Source: Siniperca chuatsi (lineage: Eukaryota > Chordata > Actinopteri > Centrarchiformes > Sinipercidae). From it: a DNA stretch of 64,000 nt. The stretch covers positions 24,905,822-24,969,821 of the forward strand of contig NC_058055.1 of the NCBI RefSeq assembly GCF_020085105.1, read 5' to 3'. Below, one piece after another: positions 20,893-35,800 of the stretch. A program made the translations under genes and the position numbers. The number at the start of each line of letters is the position of its first letter. The first letter of the stretch is position 1. The notes beneath the pieces are model-generated. The model saw only the letters and a list, made by a program, of their open reading frames with translations. It searched no databases and was not told the origin of the DNA.

Positions 20893-23800
20893 CAATGATA
20901 GAGGATAGTCAGTCATAATGGTGGAGAAAATGGTTTCATTAGTACAAAGAGGTTGTTGACCTTGCCTCAAAACGCAGTTTTAATATTAGGTTTCAGTACT
21001 TACAGTTAAACACACTATCCTTTTTGCTCTAAGAAATACAATTAGAACAGTTTCAAGTAAGATGTTTTTGTTCTGATCAAAAGACGTGACTGTACTTGTA
21101 AAATTTCAGCTATTAATCACTTTCCCGCAAATAGAGAACATCACCAGACTTAGCCTTAAACAGACAAGACCATGTCAGGATTGTTTGCCTCAACAGTGCA
21201 TGCTGTATTTTCAGCCAGCAGGTAAGAATTGACAGGATACCTGCAGAATGGATTCACCATGTAGAACGCCTGTCACGCATCACTTTACATCAATGATTAG
21301 TTCATCATTTCTCTTGGTAAGTAACCTGTGCCCCCTTAACCCCTCCTGTTTTTTTTAAACTTACCATCACTGGAATCTGATTGGTTGATATCCCCAGGTC
21401 AGAGGAGGCAGGTACTCGGTTGCTCTCCTGGACTCTCTTGCGCTTTCGTCGATTGGTGGAGGCATTTGTTCCTACTGGAGGCACAAAGCAAATGGTTTTT
21501 ACTTTCATGTGGCTTTACAGCACGCAGTTCTACTTCGACTAACACAAGGAACTTAAACACCTACCTGTGTTACAAGCTTGGCTACAGATTTCTGCAAAAG
21601 GTCTGTGTGAAAGAGAAAAAGACGACAGATGACATAACACTTGTTTTTTCTCAGAGAAGCAATCAAAATAATTTTCTTACAAAAAACCCCAAAACAAAAC
21701 AATTAGGTAATTCGCATTGCATTCACACTGTTCAGACTGCACTCATTGCATACCTAAAAAGAAGTGAAAAAAAGCAACATTTTTGCATGATATGAGTCTT
21801 TGCCTCCATTCTTTCATCATAGCTTAACTGCTTCAGCGTCAAAATATTGTTCACTGTTTCATATTATTTACATTTGCTGCTGAGAAAGATTTATTCTTTG
21901 ACATCTCAGAGGCCGGATTTAAATCCAAAGCATAAATAAACCATAATGAGCTTAACTACCAAGAAGCAAAACCCTGAATTCCCACTGAAATATACAGCGT
22001 GGTGACAGCTAACAGGCTGCTGAATATTCAGGTGTCTCAACACTCACTGTAGCTGGCTCTTGATGTTGAATGTTATTTCATCTGCGGCTTGAAGGATTTT
22101 CTCCAGGCACACAATGTCGTAGGTGTTGGGGTTTCGGAAGGGGATATCGTCTGGAAGGCCACTAACTTCTACAGACTCTGGACTGCCACGGATTAGCTTG
22201 TATGGGACCACGACCGAGCGGTCTAAGCCCAGAGCCTCACCTAAACACACAGCACGACAATATCATCAAAAACACACAACAAGACAGAAATTAAGCTTTT
22301 CGATCACCTGCAAAGAGCTGCTAACAGGACAGATGCTGGTTGTTTTTCCGTCAGCTCTACTAAAAAAAAAACTATTAAATACACGCAATAAATAATGTTT
22401 AAAGTCACGACTTTGACTGAAAAATTATAGGTTTGAAAAGTGTATAGTAAGTGCAAGTTTCCTTTTAACTTATTACTGTACTTATTACTGCCTGAGGAAA
22501 AAATGAGGTGAATATCTGAAACTAATTATTCTAACGACAATGCTGCTGTGCTGCACAACTAGGTGTCTGATACAAGGCATTTTTACCTCTCACATATTTA
22601 GCCTGGAGTACATTAATGTTAATTTAAGTAATTCAGGGAAGCAAACAGTAACTATTAATCACATGTAAATGACAGCACGACAAGGTTGTACTGTTTAGTG
22701 CAAACGTACAGTGACATTCAGTTCTGACGCTGAAGTACATTTTAAACACATTGGGCCTCATGCAAGGACATTTTCGTTCTCTTATCCTAAACTTCTCTTG
22801 CTTTTCCCCTGAGCTTTGCTCGTACAAGTCTGATTGAGCAAACCTTAATAATAATAATAATAAAAACTTTATTTATAGAGCACTTATCAAAACAAAGTAC
22901 AAAGTGCTTCACAAAAAGAGAAATAAAATACCACGGTGAATGATAAAATAGAAACTGCACAAATTTGCAATAAATTGCTTGTTTCAACCTGATGAAGGCC
23001 ACCTTTTTACGAGTAGGTGCGTGTTTGTGAAATTTGATCATCAGCATAATTAAATGTAAAAAGAAGCATTTCACACGCGGAGCTTCAAGTCCTGCTGTTG
23101 GAAATCAGCAGGCAAAAACATAACGAATTTAGCAATGTCCGTAGGGGAACAAATTTTACTACAGCTGTCAACACTGTGTCATGAGCTGTACCATGGCAAA
23201 AATAAAGGCGGAATGGTTTGGAATAAAGTTGCATGCCAGAAAATGTTGTCCTAAAGGAAAAGCAGTCCATCCAGTAAAATGTGAGGCGGTCAAGGTGACG
23301 TGAGAGAATATACGCCATTGCTGGACAGTAACCTTCATAAAGACCCCGAGGCAACTGTTGGCGTGCGAGAATTGTCCTACCAACTACTGAAATGTCTAAG
23401 TTGTCAAGCCAAAATACTCATGGCAATAAAATCTAATTGGCCATCCATAATGCACATCACACTGATACAATGAACATCATGTGAATATTAAATTAAATGT
23501 TATTCACCACTTGTGAATTTTGTTTGTGTTTGACAGAATATTCTAAATATGAGAAAACGGATAAATGCTCCTACGTGCCACTTAAGAACGAATCTGTTCG
23601 TAGTAGTGGTTTTTGCATAAGGCCCATTGTCCCTGTTCTTTAAAAACTCAACGGAAGCTGCTCAAATTCAACGTTAACACACACTGAAGTTGAGAATCCA
23701 ATTTACCGTATTTCTTGTTAAACAGTTCCTTGACTTGCTCTCGAAGGACTACTTTCTCCCCCATGCGGTTAATATCATCATCATCTGTCAGGCGAAGAGA

Positions 23801-26800
23801 ATCAATCAATCACAACTTTTAAAATAAAGTTCCTGCTGAAGCAACAACAGGAAAATGGCTGCTATAAAACATCTTCTACTCACCACTTATCGAGGCGTAT
23901 GCCTTCTTTAGTAAAGTGACGCGTCGAGGTGCTGATAAAAATGATGAATTATATATTACAATTAATATTACATGACATTAATATTAGTTGTCTGTGCTAC
24001 ATTATTGCTATTTAATCAGACTTTATGATGAAAAACCAAATTCTGTTCTTACCTGGTTTTGGAATGAGTCCTTGAAATGGTCTGCAAAGAACAAAGTGAG
24101 ATGATCATGTTAACAGATATGACAAACATTTAAAAATATTCAAGGAGGCATAATTTAAACTTGAAAGCTGTCCTTGAGTAGTGATATGTTCTTTAATTAT
24201 GTGTTACTCAATGATATTATCATGACAGGCCACAACATCACAGCTAAGGGGCATCATTTGGACCTTAGCTGAGTTACAGCTTTTATAAAACAGTAACCTT
24301 AAATCTAAATTCAAAAAGACACATTCAATTATTATCTTTAATAATAATTCTTTTTCTACAAGAAATAGGTCCTCCTGTCTGCAAGTGTGCAAGCTGGCTG
24401 CTTCCTAATGTCCATTAGCGAATGTGACATTTGGTGTAAAGTTAGAAGATGGGTCAAAGAAACTATTGATACATTTCCGGTGCATTTTTGATGCTGATCC
24501 AGATCCAAAATTTCTAGTGCTAAAACTATTTCATTCAACCGACAAATTGAATCAACAACAATTTTAATAACCGATTCATCCTACAAGTCATTTATCAAAC
24601 AAAAATACCAAACATTTTCTGGTTCCAGCTTCTCAAATATTAGTATTTGCTACTTTTCTCTGTTTTACGCAATTTTACATTGAATAAGTTTGAGTTTTGG
24701 ACTATTGGTCAGACAAAACAATCAATCTGAAGATGTCGCCTACAGCTGTGGGAACTTGTGATGGGCTTTTTTCACCACTTTCTAGAATTAACAATTAATT
24801 AAATAACTATTTTATAACATGCAATGGACAGTAATGATCAAGTGAGTCATGCTATTTGCATCATTTAAACATGAGTTTCCTACACTAAAGTGCTACTGGG
24901 AAGGACAGAAAATAAGTAATTCATGTTTAAGCGATCATGTGATCGGGGATTCCCACCTGGTGATGGTAAAACTGATTTTGTCAGCGACCGCCAGGATCCT
25001 CTCCAGGTTCTGGGAGCCGAAGGTGCAGGGCTTCCTGAAGGGGATGCCGGGGGGAAGGCCCTCGATGATGACTGAGTCTGGGTTGTTCTTGATCCTCTTG
25101 TAAGGCACTTGGACGGGGTACTTGATGCCCAATGCCTCCCCATACTTCCTGTTGAACAGATCTTGGACCTGCTCTCGCAGCGTGTTGGCCAGGTCGATCC
25201 TGGACAGTTTGGACTCCAAGCACTCTGGAGACAAGAGACAGGAGACACTTTGAAATGCCATCTTTTTAAATTTCCATTCCAGCGTGCTGTTTCTTTAGAG
25301 ACTGCTGCAGTTTTTCCAGCCTTTTTCGTGGTTACGTTTTAAAAGCGAGGGTGATAAACGTCAATGCACGAAGACGATTTATGTTTAAACATTATACAGC
25401 ATCAAATATAAGCTTCAAAGTGGTGACTGAAGGTGAAACTTGGAACTTGAACGCACCTGAGAATCCAGGTCTCTTGGATATAGCTGCAGTATCCTCTGTT
25501 ACTGGTGTTGTGTCCTTGGCGTCCAGCTCTTTGGAAAAACATTAAAAGGTCAAACTTTTGTTTTTGTCGTTTCTTAGGATTTAGTTAAGAGCTGCTCCTT
25601 GTTCCAGCAGCTGAGCTTTGTCACAAATAAAAGGTAGCTGAAGGAAATCCCTGCTAGGACTTTCTTTTTCCTTTAGAAGAGCTATTTTAAAAATAGCACA
25701 TGAACTGGATTTGACCTCATAATTTCATGCATGCAGAGGACAGTGCAAATAGCATCTTAAACATGCATTATGAGCTCCCAAATGGTGGAATTTTCTGCAT
25801 ACAGCCTTCCTACTCTCTGCTAAGATACTACTTTATATTCAGAGCTTTACATTTTACAATATGTGGAATGTCTGCAACCTTTTAAAGTGTATACTGTATG
25901 TACAGTAGAATGAAAAAAGAGTTGGCTTGTGTGCAGAGGGTTAAATGTTACTGATCAAGAAGACTTAGGGTCCAGATACTGTAAAAGCAATCAATTCTCA
26001 GTTTCTTGACCTCTAAGAAGAGTTTTTTCTTATTCACAAAAATATTGGTGCAAACAAACCCTCATAGAGAGCAAACAACTGCAAGCAGTGATCCACTGAG
26101 AATCACACCCTTGAACCCCAAAGCATCATGGTAAACTGTGTATTCTTGTATGCACAAGAACACTTTAGCTATTGCAACAATTTGCATGATCAAAATGACA
26201 AATGACTAATGTAGGCGAAATAATGGGACTAGAAACATAAACAAATAATTACATATTCACCATAACATGTTCAAAGTTGCCTTATTTTTTCCTCTTTTTT
26301 AGGGTAAACATCTCATTTTGTTGCACAGGTTTAGTGAATAACATGGCTTGTTGTTTGTCCCGAGTTTGTTTTGGTGCACTCTTCTCTGAAAATAACCCTA
26401 ATGTATCTAGGCCTGAATTTCAACAAAACAACTTAAGAAAGCCTCTCTATCTTGCTGAAAAGGGCAAAGGACAATTTGACGTTATTTTTCAGTTATTTAC
26501 ATTTAAATGCATTATGCATACATGCCAACACAACACATGACACAAGCATACGAGACGGACATACCTGAATCACAGATGGGGATGGAAGGCATCTCTTGTT
26601 TTACTTGCTCAGTTAACAGCTCAGGCCTGGAGACAAGCAGAAAGATTATAACAATATTTACAAAGCAGTGAATGAATACATTTAAATGTCAATTCCTTGT
26701 CTAAAGACAACCTTGTTTAACCATTAATATGAAAGTAATGGATAATGAAGTAGTGTTAGGATGTAATTTGCAGCTCAAATGATATACAGTACACACCACT

Positions 26801-29800
26801 TCATGTGCATATTACTGTACATTTGCTCTCACCTTTTGATGACAAACTGGATCTGACTGCTAGCAGTCAAGATCTTGCGCAGTTTGGCCGCTCCGAAACA
26901 GTTGGGCCTTCGGAGGGAGATTCCCTCTGGCAGCCCGGTGACGTACAGGTCCTCTGGGTACATCTGGAACTTGGAGTAGGGCACCTTGGCTGGTTCAGGA
27001 AGGCCCAGAGCTTCAGCTGAGGAAGAGGAGATAGCAAAAGCCAAAGAAGCACAGAACTTACTTCACTGAAATTTGTGTCCACATATAATCTATGTCATTT
27101 AAGAAGTATTAAAGGATAATTCTTATTTTAGTAGGTCTGGCCATCATTCCTATCAGTAATAATAACTAACTAATAATAATTGTCTTCGATAATGTAAATT
27201 GCTGAGATCTGGGAACGTGGCAACATCCCTAAATAGAAGTTAGACGGGGCAAGACAAGGACTTCCTGGTTCAACTTGGACCTAATGTACTAGCTGTGCAG
27301 TTTTCCTGCACAATGACAATTTGCGTGTGGGTCACTGTCAGTTTAATCTGGCTAAACTGTGAGCTTGTTTACAGCCTGTCTCCTGTCACTTCTGTCATCT
27401 AATTCCTCGTGTTTCTTGCCCCATTGGACTTCTTTGGAGCAATGTTGTTGCGTTCCCAGATCTTAGCAGTTACTTTGGTGACCAACAGAAATGACAGAGA
27501 AAACTAAGAAAATAATACCAAAGTTGTAATAAACCGTAATTTCCCTTTATGTAAAATTTGACTTCTATCAGTTTCTATTGGTGACCAGTAAGTATTATGG
27601 TTACACTTTACTTGGATAGTCTGACTACAGATGGTTTATAGAGTATTTGAAACATTTCAACAGCTTATTAGTTGAGTTTTAACAATTCAACTGTTTCACA
27701 AGTAAAGGTTTGGTTAGGTTTAGGCACAAAAAACATCTCGGTTAGGGTACGTTCATGAACTGTCACATATACTTTATTGATAATCTATTAAACATCCACA
27801 GACAACAGCAAAACAGTTGAAATGTTACAAATACTCTATAACCTGTCTGTAGGCGGACTATCCAAGTAATCAGAATCAGAAATACTTTATTGATCCCCGA
27901 GGGGAAACTCTTTCGTTGCAGCTGCTCACTGTCACGTCAGTGCACACAGGAATAGAAGTACTAAGCAAATCAAAATATAATACACTATAATACAGGCAAG
28001 ATAAATTAAGTACAAGTGGACATAAGTATAAAATTAAAATAAGTGTAAAGAACAAAGTGGATTTACCGGTTAAGTATGTATGGTATAATAATACAATGTA
28101 ATAATATAAGTAATAAGTAATAGTGCATGTACTGTCATGTTAAGTGTAGCTTATTAAGATTATTATAAGACGGTGGATATTGCACAGTAGTAATAGAAGT
28201 ATGAATAAATATCAATAAATGAAACTGAAAACAGAATATATTCCACAGGAGTATTTAAACACAGAATATTGCACAATTATTTCACGTATTGCAGTGATGT
28301 TAATGATCCAATGTCCAGTTTATCGACTTACGGTCATACAGACTGACACTTAGAGGGAGGAGTTTAGAGTTTGATGGCCACAGGCAGGAATGACTTCCTG
28401 TGGCGCTCTGTGGTGCATTTTGGGGGGATGAGTGTTACCAGTATAATAACAACACTAACATAACTTTAGCAGGGCCCACACACTCTCGCCCCTTTGCCCA
28501 CTTGTCCACTAAAATCATATTTTCATATTAGAAAAAAGTAAACTAGCTAATCAGAGCCAAGATCCAAACAGAAAAAACTAGTGCTGATGACAAACTTTTT
28601 TACAGTGATTTTGTTTACGTAGTGCTACTCAGTGTTGCTCACTGATTGCTACTTTATTATTATTACTACAAGTAATGTCTTAAAAAGCAAATTACTTTTC
28701 AAAAAAACACAATTCAGCTGTCACCTCATTTTGTTGCAGTAGTCTGATGTTGTTGATCGGCTGCTTTCTTCATACAGTAACTAAAACAATACAAAACTGC
28801 TCCAAAAATACTAATGCTTGGTACCTCTCTGCTTAAACTCCTCTGACATGAAACTGAGATTCATCTTTTTCATCCCCTCCAATTTGCCCCACACTGAGCA
28901 GCCTAATTCTGATGTGTTAAATTATTAAAAGAAATTTAAAAGTTACAATATTAATATTCAAATAGACTATAAAAGCTATAACTTTTCACTTGCTGTACAT
29001 TTATAAAGGGTGTGTACATGTGGAGGAGATTAAACTCTTACTGCAAAATGAATGGGCTGACATAACCTCCTGCCCTTGTATGAATGAGGGTTAAGCTCCG
29101 CCGCTACAGGTAGCTTACCATACTTAATGCTGAAGAGGCTCTCTGCTTGTCTCCGAAGCTGAAGAATCATTTCACCAATGTCCTCCACCAAACTCCCTGT
29201 TAAAAGAGTCAAACATATGAAAAACATTTACGCCAAGAACATCAAAAGAGAATTATTATGTGAAGGCTGCTTGGTTAGATCATCCCACCTGTGAACATTA
29301 CTACTTCTCCCCTCGCCAACTTTACTTTGATAAATTCCACCTGCCTTACACCGACCTGGTAATGGCAAACTGACTGTGTGGTGTATTAATCACCGCAGAC
29401 CAAAACAAATGGACATAGGAAAGATGAATGGTAAAGGTGCAAAAATGGGGCTAATAAAATAAAGTAGAAAATATTTCTGGAGGTGGATGTGACTAAAAGC
29501 CACAAATTAACTGTGCTACACCTGAAGAAAATATAAACAATATCGTTTTTGCCATAACTACAAGTTGATGAACCTCATCGTGAAAAGAGATTTTGGAAAA
29601 TCCAAATGATTTTTTCCTTTTGTATTATCTCTATGTTACTAAATTTGAACATATTTTTATGTACAATTCATCACCCCATACGCAAGTGGCAAAATTCGAT
29701 TTTGAAGATTATGAAAATATCTGTGGCTGTGTTGTGTAGGGGCCTGACTGGGTCAAAAGTTTGTAGCTGTTTTATTTTATTCCAATATGCCTCTCCAACA

Positions 29801-32800
29801 AGATAATATTTTAACAGGCGAAATGCACTGGATTTAGCAAAACATACTGAATGAGCCGGCACACCCTACCTTCAGAGGATCTTCTGATGCTCTGGGAGGC
29901 CGCACTGGGTGACAGAACTTCAGCTGCAAGATGAAAGAAAAACATGAGAAGGGCGAACATACAGCTGCTTTCAAACATTTACAGAACAAAGAATTTAAAT
30001 ATGTGATATATTATTCAGGTAAAAAAGGTAAAAGACAAAAACAAAGTTGTCTTGATGGTTTACTGTCAACTGAGCTAACGAAAAACATTTTCAGTGGCTT
30101 TACTGCACAAGAGTCATTGTGAGTTAACAGTGAGGATGGGTCATACTTTGACATCATCTACACCTGGGTAGATGATGTAACTCAACAGAATCACCACAGG
30201 TCCTGATGACAACTGATGAGGTATGACTCTTTTGCTAAAAACCTTCAACAACATAAACATACCACAGACATCGTAGTCTGCCCTGCTGAGTTCAAATACA
30301 ACGTAAACATGAACTGTCATAGCAACAGGATAGGAACTGATTATTGTGTGAATGATAGTTAATTCTCCACCATGATTTTATTACAGTGCAGCGCTGTCAA
30401 AAAGCTTGTTATATTCTCTGGCTTAAACACTGATCAAGTACTTAGGCCTCCTTATAGGCAAGGAGATCCTCACATGCACAATCATCAACATATGTAGAGC
30501 TACTGAACTTTGTTTAATTGAGATAGTTGGGCAATCCACAGTCTTTGACATGACATGACTTTTTCTATTCGGAACCTCCAGTACAGTATGCGGATCTATA
30601 ATAATAATAATGATAATAAAACTTTATTTATAGAGCACTTATCAAAACAAAGTACAAAGTGCCTCACAACAAGAGAAATAAAATATCACAGTGAATTAGG
30701 TGAACTAGGCAAAATCCCACATCTACTTTACTATATATAATGCAAGATAGCAACAAATTAATACTTAAATAAAGAGCATGTAACAGCAAATAATACTTAT
30801 GACATTTGCTGCACTTACCTTCATTTTCTTTCCTTTAGTGGTCATTTGTGAAAGAAAAGAAAACTTCAACAAAGCACAATCAAATCAACAAAATAAAACA
30901 AAACGCCTCCTGAAAGCATTGTAGCCCAAGATCACATTGAGTAGACTCTTCATTCTCTGTTGTTATATCACTACATTCAAATATGAAAAAATGCCTCATT
31001 TATATGTTAATTTCATTTATAAAAAACTAATTAAAGTCAGAAGATTTTTATTAATAGTGCAGGATTTTTTAGGATCTGTGTCCAGAAGTGAATGCTAAGC
31101 GTTTAGCTTTCAAACAGAGTGCTAAACTCATTTTCATTTTTTCCCCCAACAACCAAATGACTTTTCCGCAGCCCATCCTTTAACCATTATTTAATGCCTC
31201 TTTTGCACAAGTCAGCTTAAAGGGTCAGTTCACCAAAATCAGAGCAAAGACTTCGTTTGTGGTGTTTACAACACTGACGGGAATCTCAGTGACAGATGCT
31301 ACATCTCTAAACCTAAATAAAACCAAAACTATCTGCTTGGCTAGATACCAGTAGAGATCAGCAAGAAAATATGTTTGTAATTTGGGTGAACCAACCCTTC
31401 AAGGTGATAAATAAATCACCGCAAACTATGTTTATTAACACTTGATAAATGAGGCCGGTGTAGTTTAGAAAGAGAGTGTAGTCTACTCAAATGTCTTGGT
31501 AACCTTACTCTAGTCACCTATGTTTTAAAGGTGAGAGCTGTTTCAGTCTATGAACAGTTCTGTGTTAGATAGAGGAAGGATTTGGGGGTATTGAAAGGAT
31601 CTTTGAGGAACAGTTTGGTCTCTCTAATACATTAACTAATTCTAATAATTCTGGGCAGCAGGACTACAGGACAATGCAACTCAATATCTGGAAATATGCA
31701 CAATGTATCAGTCTTAATAACTTAAATGGCAAAAATGACCAAAGGTGAAAGTTTCAGTTTACAAACTGACATAATGACAAATGTTGTGACTCAAAACCAC
31801 AGAGTCAGTCAAATAGCTGCAGCTGATACATGGTGCCTTTCACAGATGAGAGCTAGTATTTGTAAGACTGGGAGAAGAGAAGAGCTACAGTAGGCCAGAG
31901 TTGGGGAGTGGGGATTCTTAAAGTTGGGGTTATAGCTACTGGTGGCTGGGGAGGTTTGGTCGTGGGGAAGTGGGAGAGTGGAAGAAAAAGTATCTGAGAA
32001 AAGTGTTTTCATACGTGTGGCAGCTTATTTAGCTCCCTAAAAAACAGCCAGAGTGTGGGGTGGCAGTGGTGGGGCGCTGGGTGGCACCGGGTTGGCTGTA
32101 AGGCTGTGGGGTGGAACTGGCATTCCGGGAGCTGCGGTGAGAAGGAGGTAGATGAAATGGAGGTGGGGGCTGACAGGGCTGAGGTTACCTGCGTGGCTTT
32201 CCATTGGGTGATGGGGAGCAGAGGGAGCAGGGGGAGCAGAGGGAGCAGAGGGAGAGGCTGTGGCTGGACACGCTGCAGCTGTGACCGGCTCGGCCACAGA
32301 CTCGCTGGGCTCCTCCCCACTGGTACCAGCATCTGGAGAAACAGATTTTTTTTCACAAGCTTTTTTAAGTTTCGCTACATTGTGAAAACAACACACAGAC
32401 ACACACACACACACAACACACAACAGGAAATAGAGAGCAACATTTGACATTTTGATATTTCCTTAGCTTGTAATCATGTAATACTGACATAGGGTTTAGA
32501 CAAAGCCAAAACCAGCCCCCCTTCAAAGTTTGCCATTGTAAAATTTTCTGAGGCAACTGTGGCCTACTTTTTATTGGATTTGGGGAAGTTTACCTGACAT
32601 ACATTTGTCACACCAATCCGTTAGTCCTCATCCTTGAAGTATTTAATCTTGTAAAAGCAAAAAATTATGTCTGAAGACACTTCCGATAAGCATAAATCTC
32701 ACCTGGCATGTATCTCCAACACCACGGGAACGTAACGACCCGTAACCTGGAGCTTCCCATAACCTGAATTTGTAAGAACTGGTAAGGCTTTTGGTTCTGG

Positions 32801-35800
32801 GTTCTGCTTGTGTTTCTACTATGTTTCAGGATATATGTCATTATATATGTATTATTTTTATGCGCTGGTGGGCGAGTGCAGTTGTGGGACAGACAACAAT
32901 GGAAGTAAGTGGTGCTAATCCTGACTTTGATTTGCTGTCACATTTGCATGAGTTTGACATGGAAAATTGTACACAAACTAAGACAGAAAGCATTCCATAA
33001 GAGGATGGAAAACAGAGAGCTAAACCCAAATACCGATAAGGGCCTGGAAGTCATCGTTGGACCAACAGGTGAACTCCATCGTTCTTTTGAAAAAGTTTTG
33101 GTTCTGGTTGCAGCAGACGCAGTAGAAAATGGTTAATGCTGTGCTGTTAAACCTTGTTGGACCTTGAATTTTTATACCACCTCCTGAGCAGTGCCAAAAT
33201 GTATGTTCAGGAACTCGCCCCTAAAGGGGGCCGTTAAGTTCCTGTAGTTGTACGGTAAAAGGCCTATTTGTGTGGTCTGTCCAATATGTTTTTGAGTGTT
33301 ATCTTCTTTTCTTCCTTCTCATATGCCAAGCTGCCCCCTATGGAGTATCTTCTGCAACTGCGGTTCTCAGCAATTACCAGAACTAATTGTAACTACCTGC
33401 GCCGGTGGACACCATACTTGCCGAAATAGATATTTTCCCTTAAAGCATCATTATCATAAACTGCTATGATTATAAACTTGTTAACTAAACAACAAACTGG
33501 CTCTGGTCTCGTGATTGCTAAGAACCGCAGTGTTTTTCCTCAAGTGGCCACCGGAGAGAGTACTGAACAAATTCCAGACTGGCACGTCAGAATGAGGCGA
33601 GGAAGATGCCGCACTGGAAAACATATTTGGACAGACCACACACAGGTGTGATTTATCCTTTATTAGAATTGTTTTTAAACTGTATATTTTGCTTTTACAC
33701 AGCAGTGCACAGCTGCTTCCCTAAACCTTTGGGATCATCACCCACACAGCGGAGGAGACAGTCTCTGACAGGGCTACGCCAAAACTACAAATGCAAATAT
33801 CTGGAATAAAAAGAGTAAAGGCTGTGCTAGCCAAGATTTTCATGTATTAGCCTAAATCACAAACTGAGAGGAGTATCCCATCCTTACTAATTGCAACTCT
33901 GTTGTTTCATTGTATTTGTATTATCCAAATAAAATGTGGCTGTCAGGTATGTCCACTGGCAGAAAGTGCTCACCTACAGGAGCTGACAAAATTTAGCAAA
34001 GACAAAACTGTCTTCTTAACAGCAACCAGCAGTTAGTTTATTCAGAGAACTTTCATTTTTTCTCGGGGTTGGTAAACATGAGCGTTTATTGTGTAGTTTA
34101 CTAATATTTGTGTACACAGTTTTGGTTACTGAAATCTGCTAAATTCAATTATTCACAGTTGGATAGTGTGGCTTGAGGGACAGCAATGGATGAAGACAAT
34201 CTAGGTGTGTAAAAGTCAAATACACTATACTAAAGTCTTGCTGAGGACATCATAGTTTTACTATTTGGACTAATGACACTATCACAGACCTGTGAGTTTC
34301 CCTTTCGGGGATCAATAAAGTATTTCTGATATGTCAGTGATAATCTATGAAAACTACATCTCTGGATATTGTGTTTATAATTCAAGAGGTGAACAACTTT
34401 CAAAGCTAATGGCTGCCAAGCCTGTGCACACTTACCTGGCACTGTAACTTGAATGATTTCCCCATCTGGAGGCTCCGTTTTAATCCTTTTCAAAGGAATG
34501 CAATCTCCTGAAGGACCTGCGGGGATTGAACAGTTCATTCTGCCTGAGTTCCCATCATCGGTGTGTGGCACTGTATTTTATGGCAGTGTTAAACAGATTT
34601 AAGTAGGTGATAGAATGTGTTTGAAGTGACTGGACTGCAAAACATGATGGGAAATTTTCTTTAGAAACTTCTAAGGACTGTTAATGCTAATTTGACAATT
34701 GGGGCTTGAATCTTTTGTTACTTCAGACAGCAAAATAGCAGAACAAAAAAAAATTTATATTGCAGAAATGCTTTAAATTACACATACCTGCTTCACAGTC
34801 AGCCAAGGGACTCATGCATGCACTTGTTGATCTGTGATATTAAATAAAACACACTCAGGTGACTACCAAATTACACAGCTGATTCATTACAAATACATGA
34901 GCCATTTTGTGGTGGGACACAAAATTGCACATGGGCCCAACACTGGTTACGTACTGTATGAGGACACTTATTTGTCTTAAATTTTGCTTCATCTGAAAAA
35001 CCAAGTAAACTAAGCACCAACAGGCTATATGACAGCTACTGTTACAGTTACAGTTATTTGAGGTAACCTGCATATTATTTTCTAAAAATGCATCCTCGTC
35101 AGTTGATTTTGTTGATAGACATGGTACTGTTTCCTTCACCCGCATACGTAAACTATAGGCCTATTACAGGGAAAATCAAAGGATATAAAAAAAAAACTAT
35201 CCAAAATGAGGCCGAATCAAAATGTGAATTAAAGGCTGTAGCTAAACTTAAGCTTATTACAGCTAGTGTCACAGTAGGAATGTAAATGATGAATTCTGTA
35301 AAACAGTATATTTAAACTGTTTAATTTAGTCCACATTATGGGTAATGCCGGTTATTAAAGTCAATTTGGCTTCATGCCACTATCTCATATTTCCACATTA
35401 TAAACAAAGTCGGATAAGGCAAAATTTCTGTGTGGGCTGTGCTCTGACCTGCTGCTGTGAGGATTGCTGACCAGCTCAGCTGTGGTGGGCGGGATGCTCA
35501 GATTGTCAGGGAAGCTGTCTTCAGGCGTGGAGCCCAGGTCATGCTTGCCTTCCTCCCTTGCAATCTTGCCAGCAGCTTCAACAAACAAGACACAAAAGAT
35601 AAACAAACACTGCATCCCATTAGCGAAGAACATCTGTGGAATGTAAATATATAAATAAAGACTTGACAGAGCAGTTTTCCGTTAGCCGGTTACTGTAATT
35701 AATTGTAAAAATTCTGAAAAATATTGCACGGCTAAATGCCTGGCTCAAGTTCCACACAAAGCACACATGGAATCCTTCCAAAATAATTACCTTTCACCCA

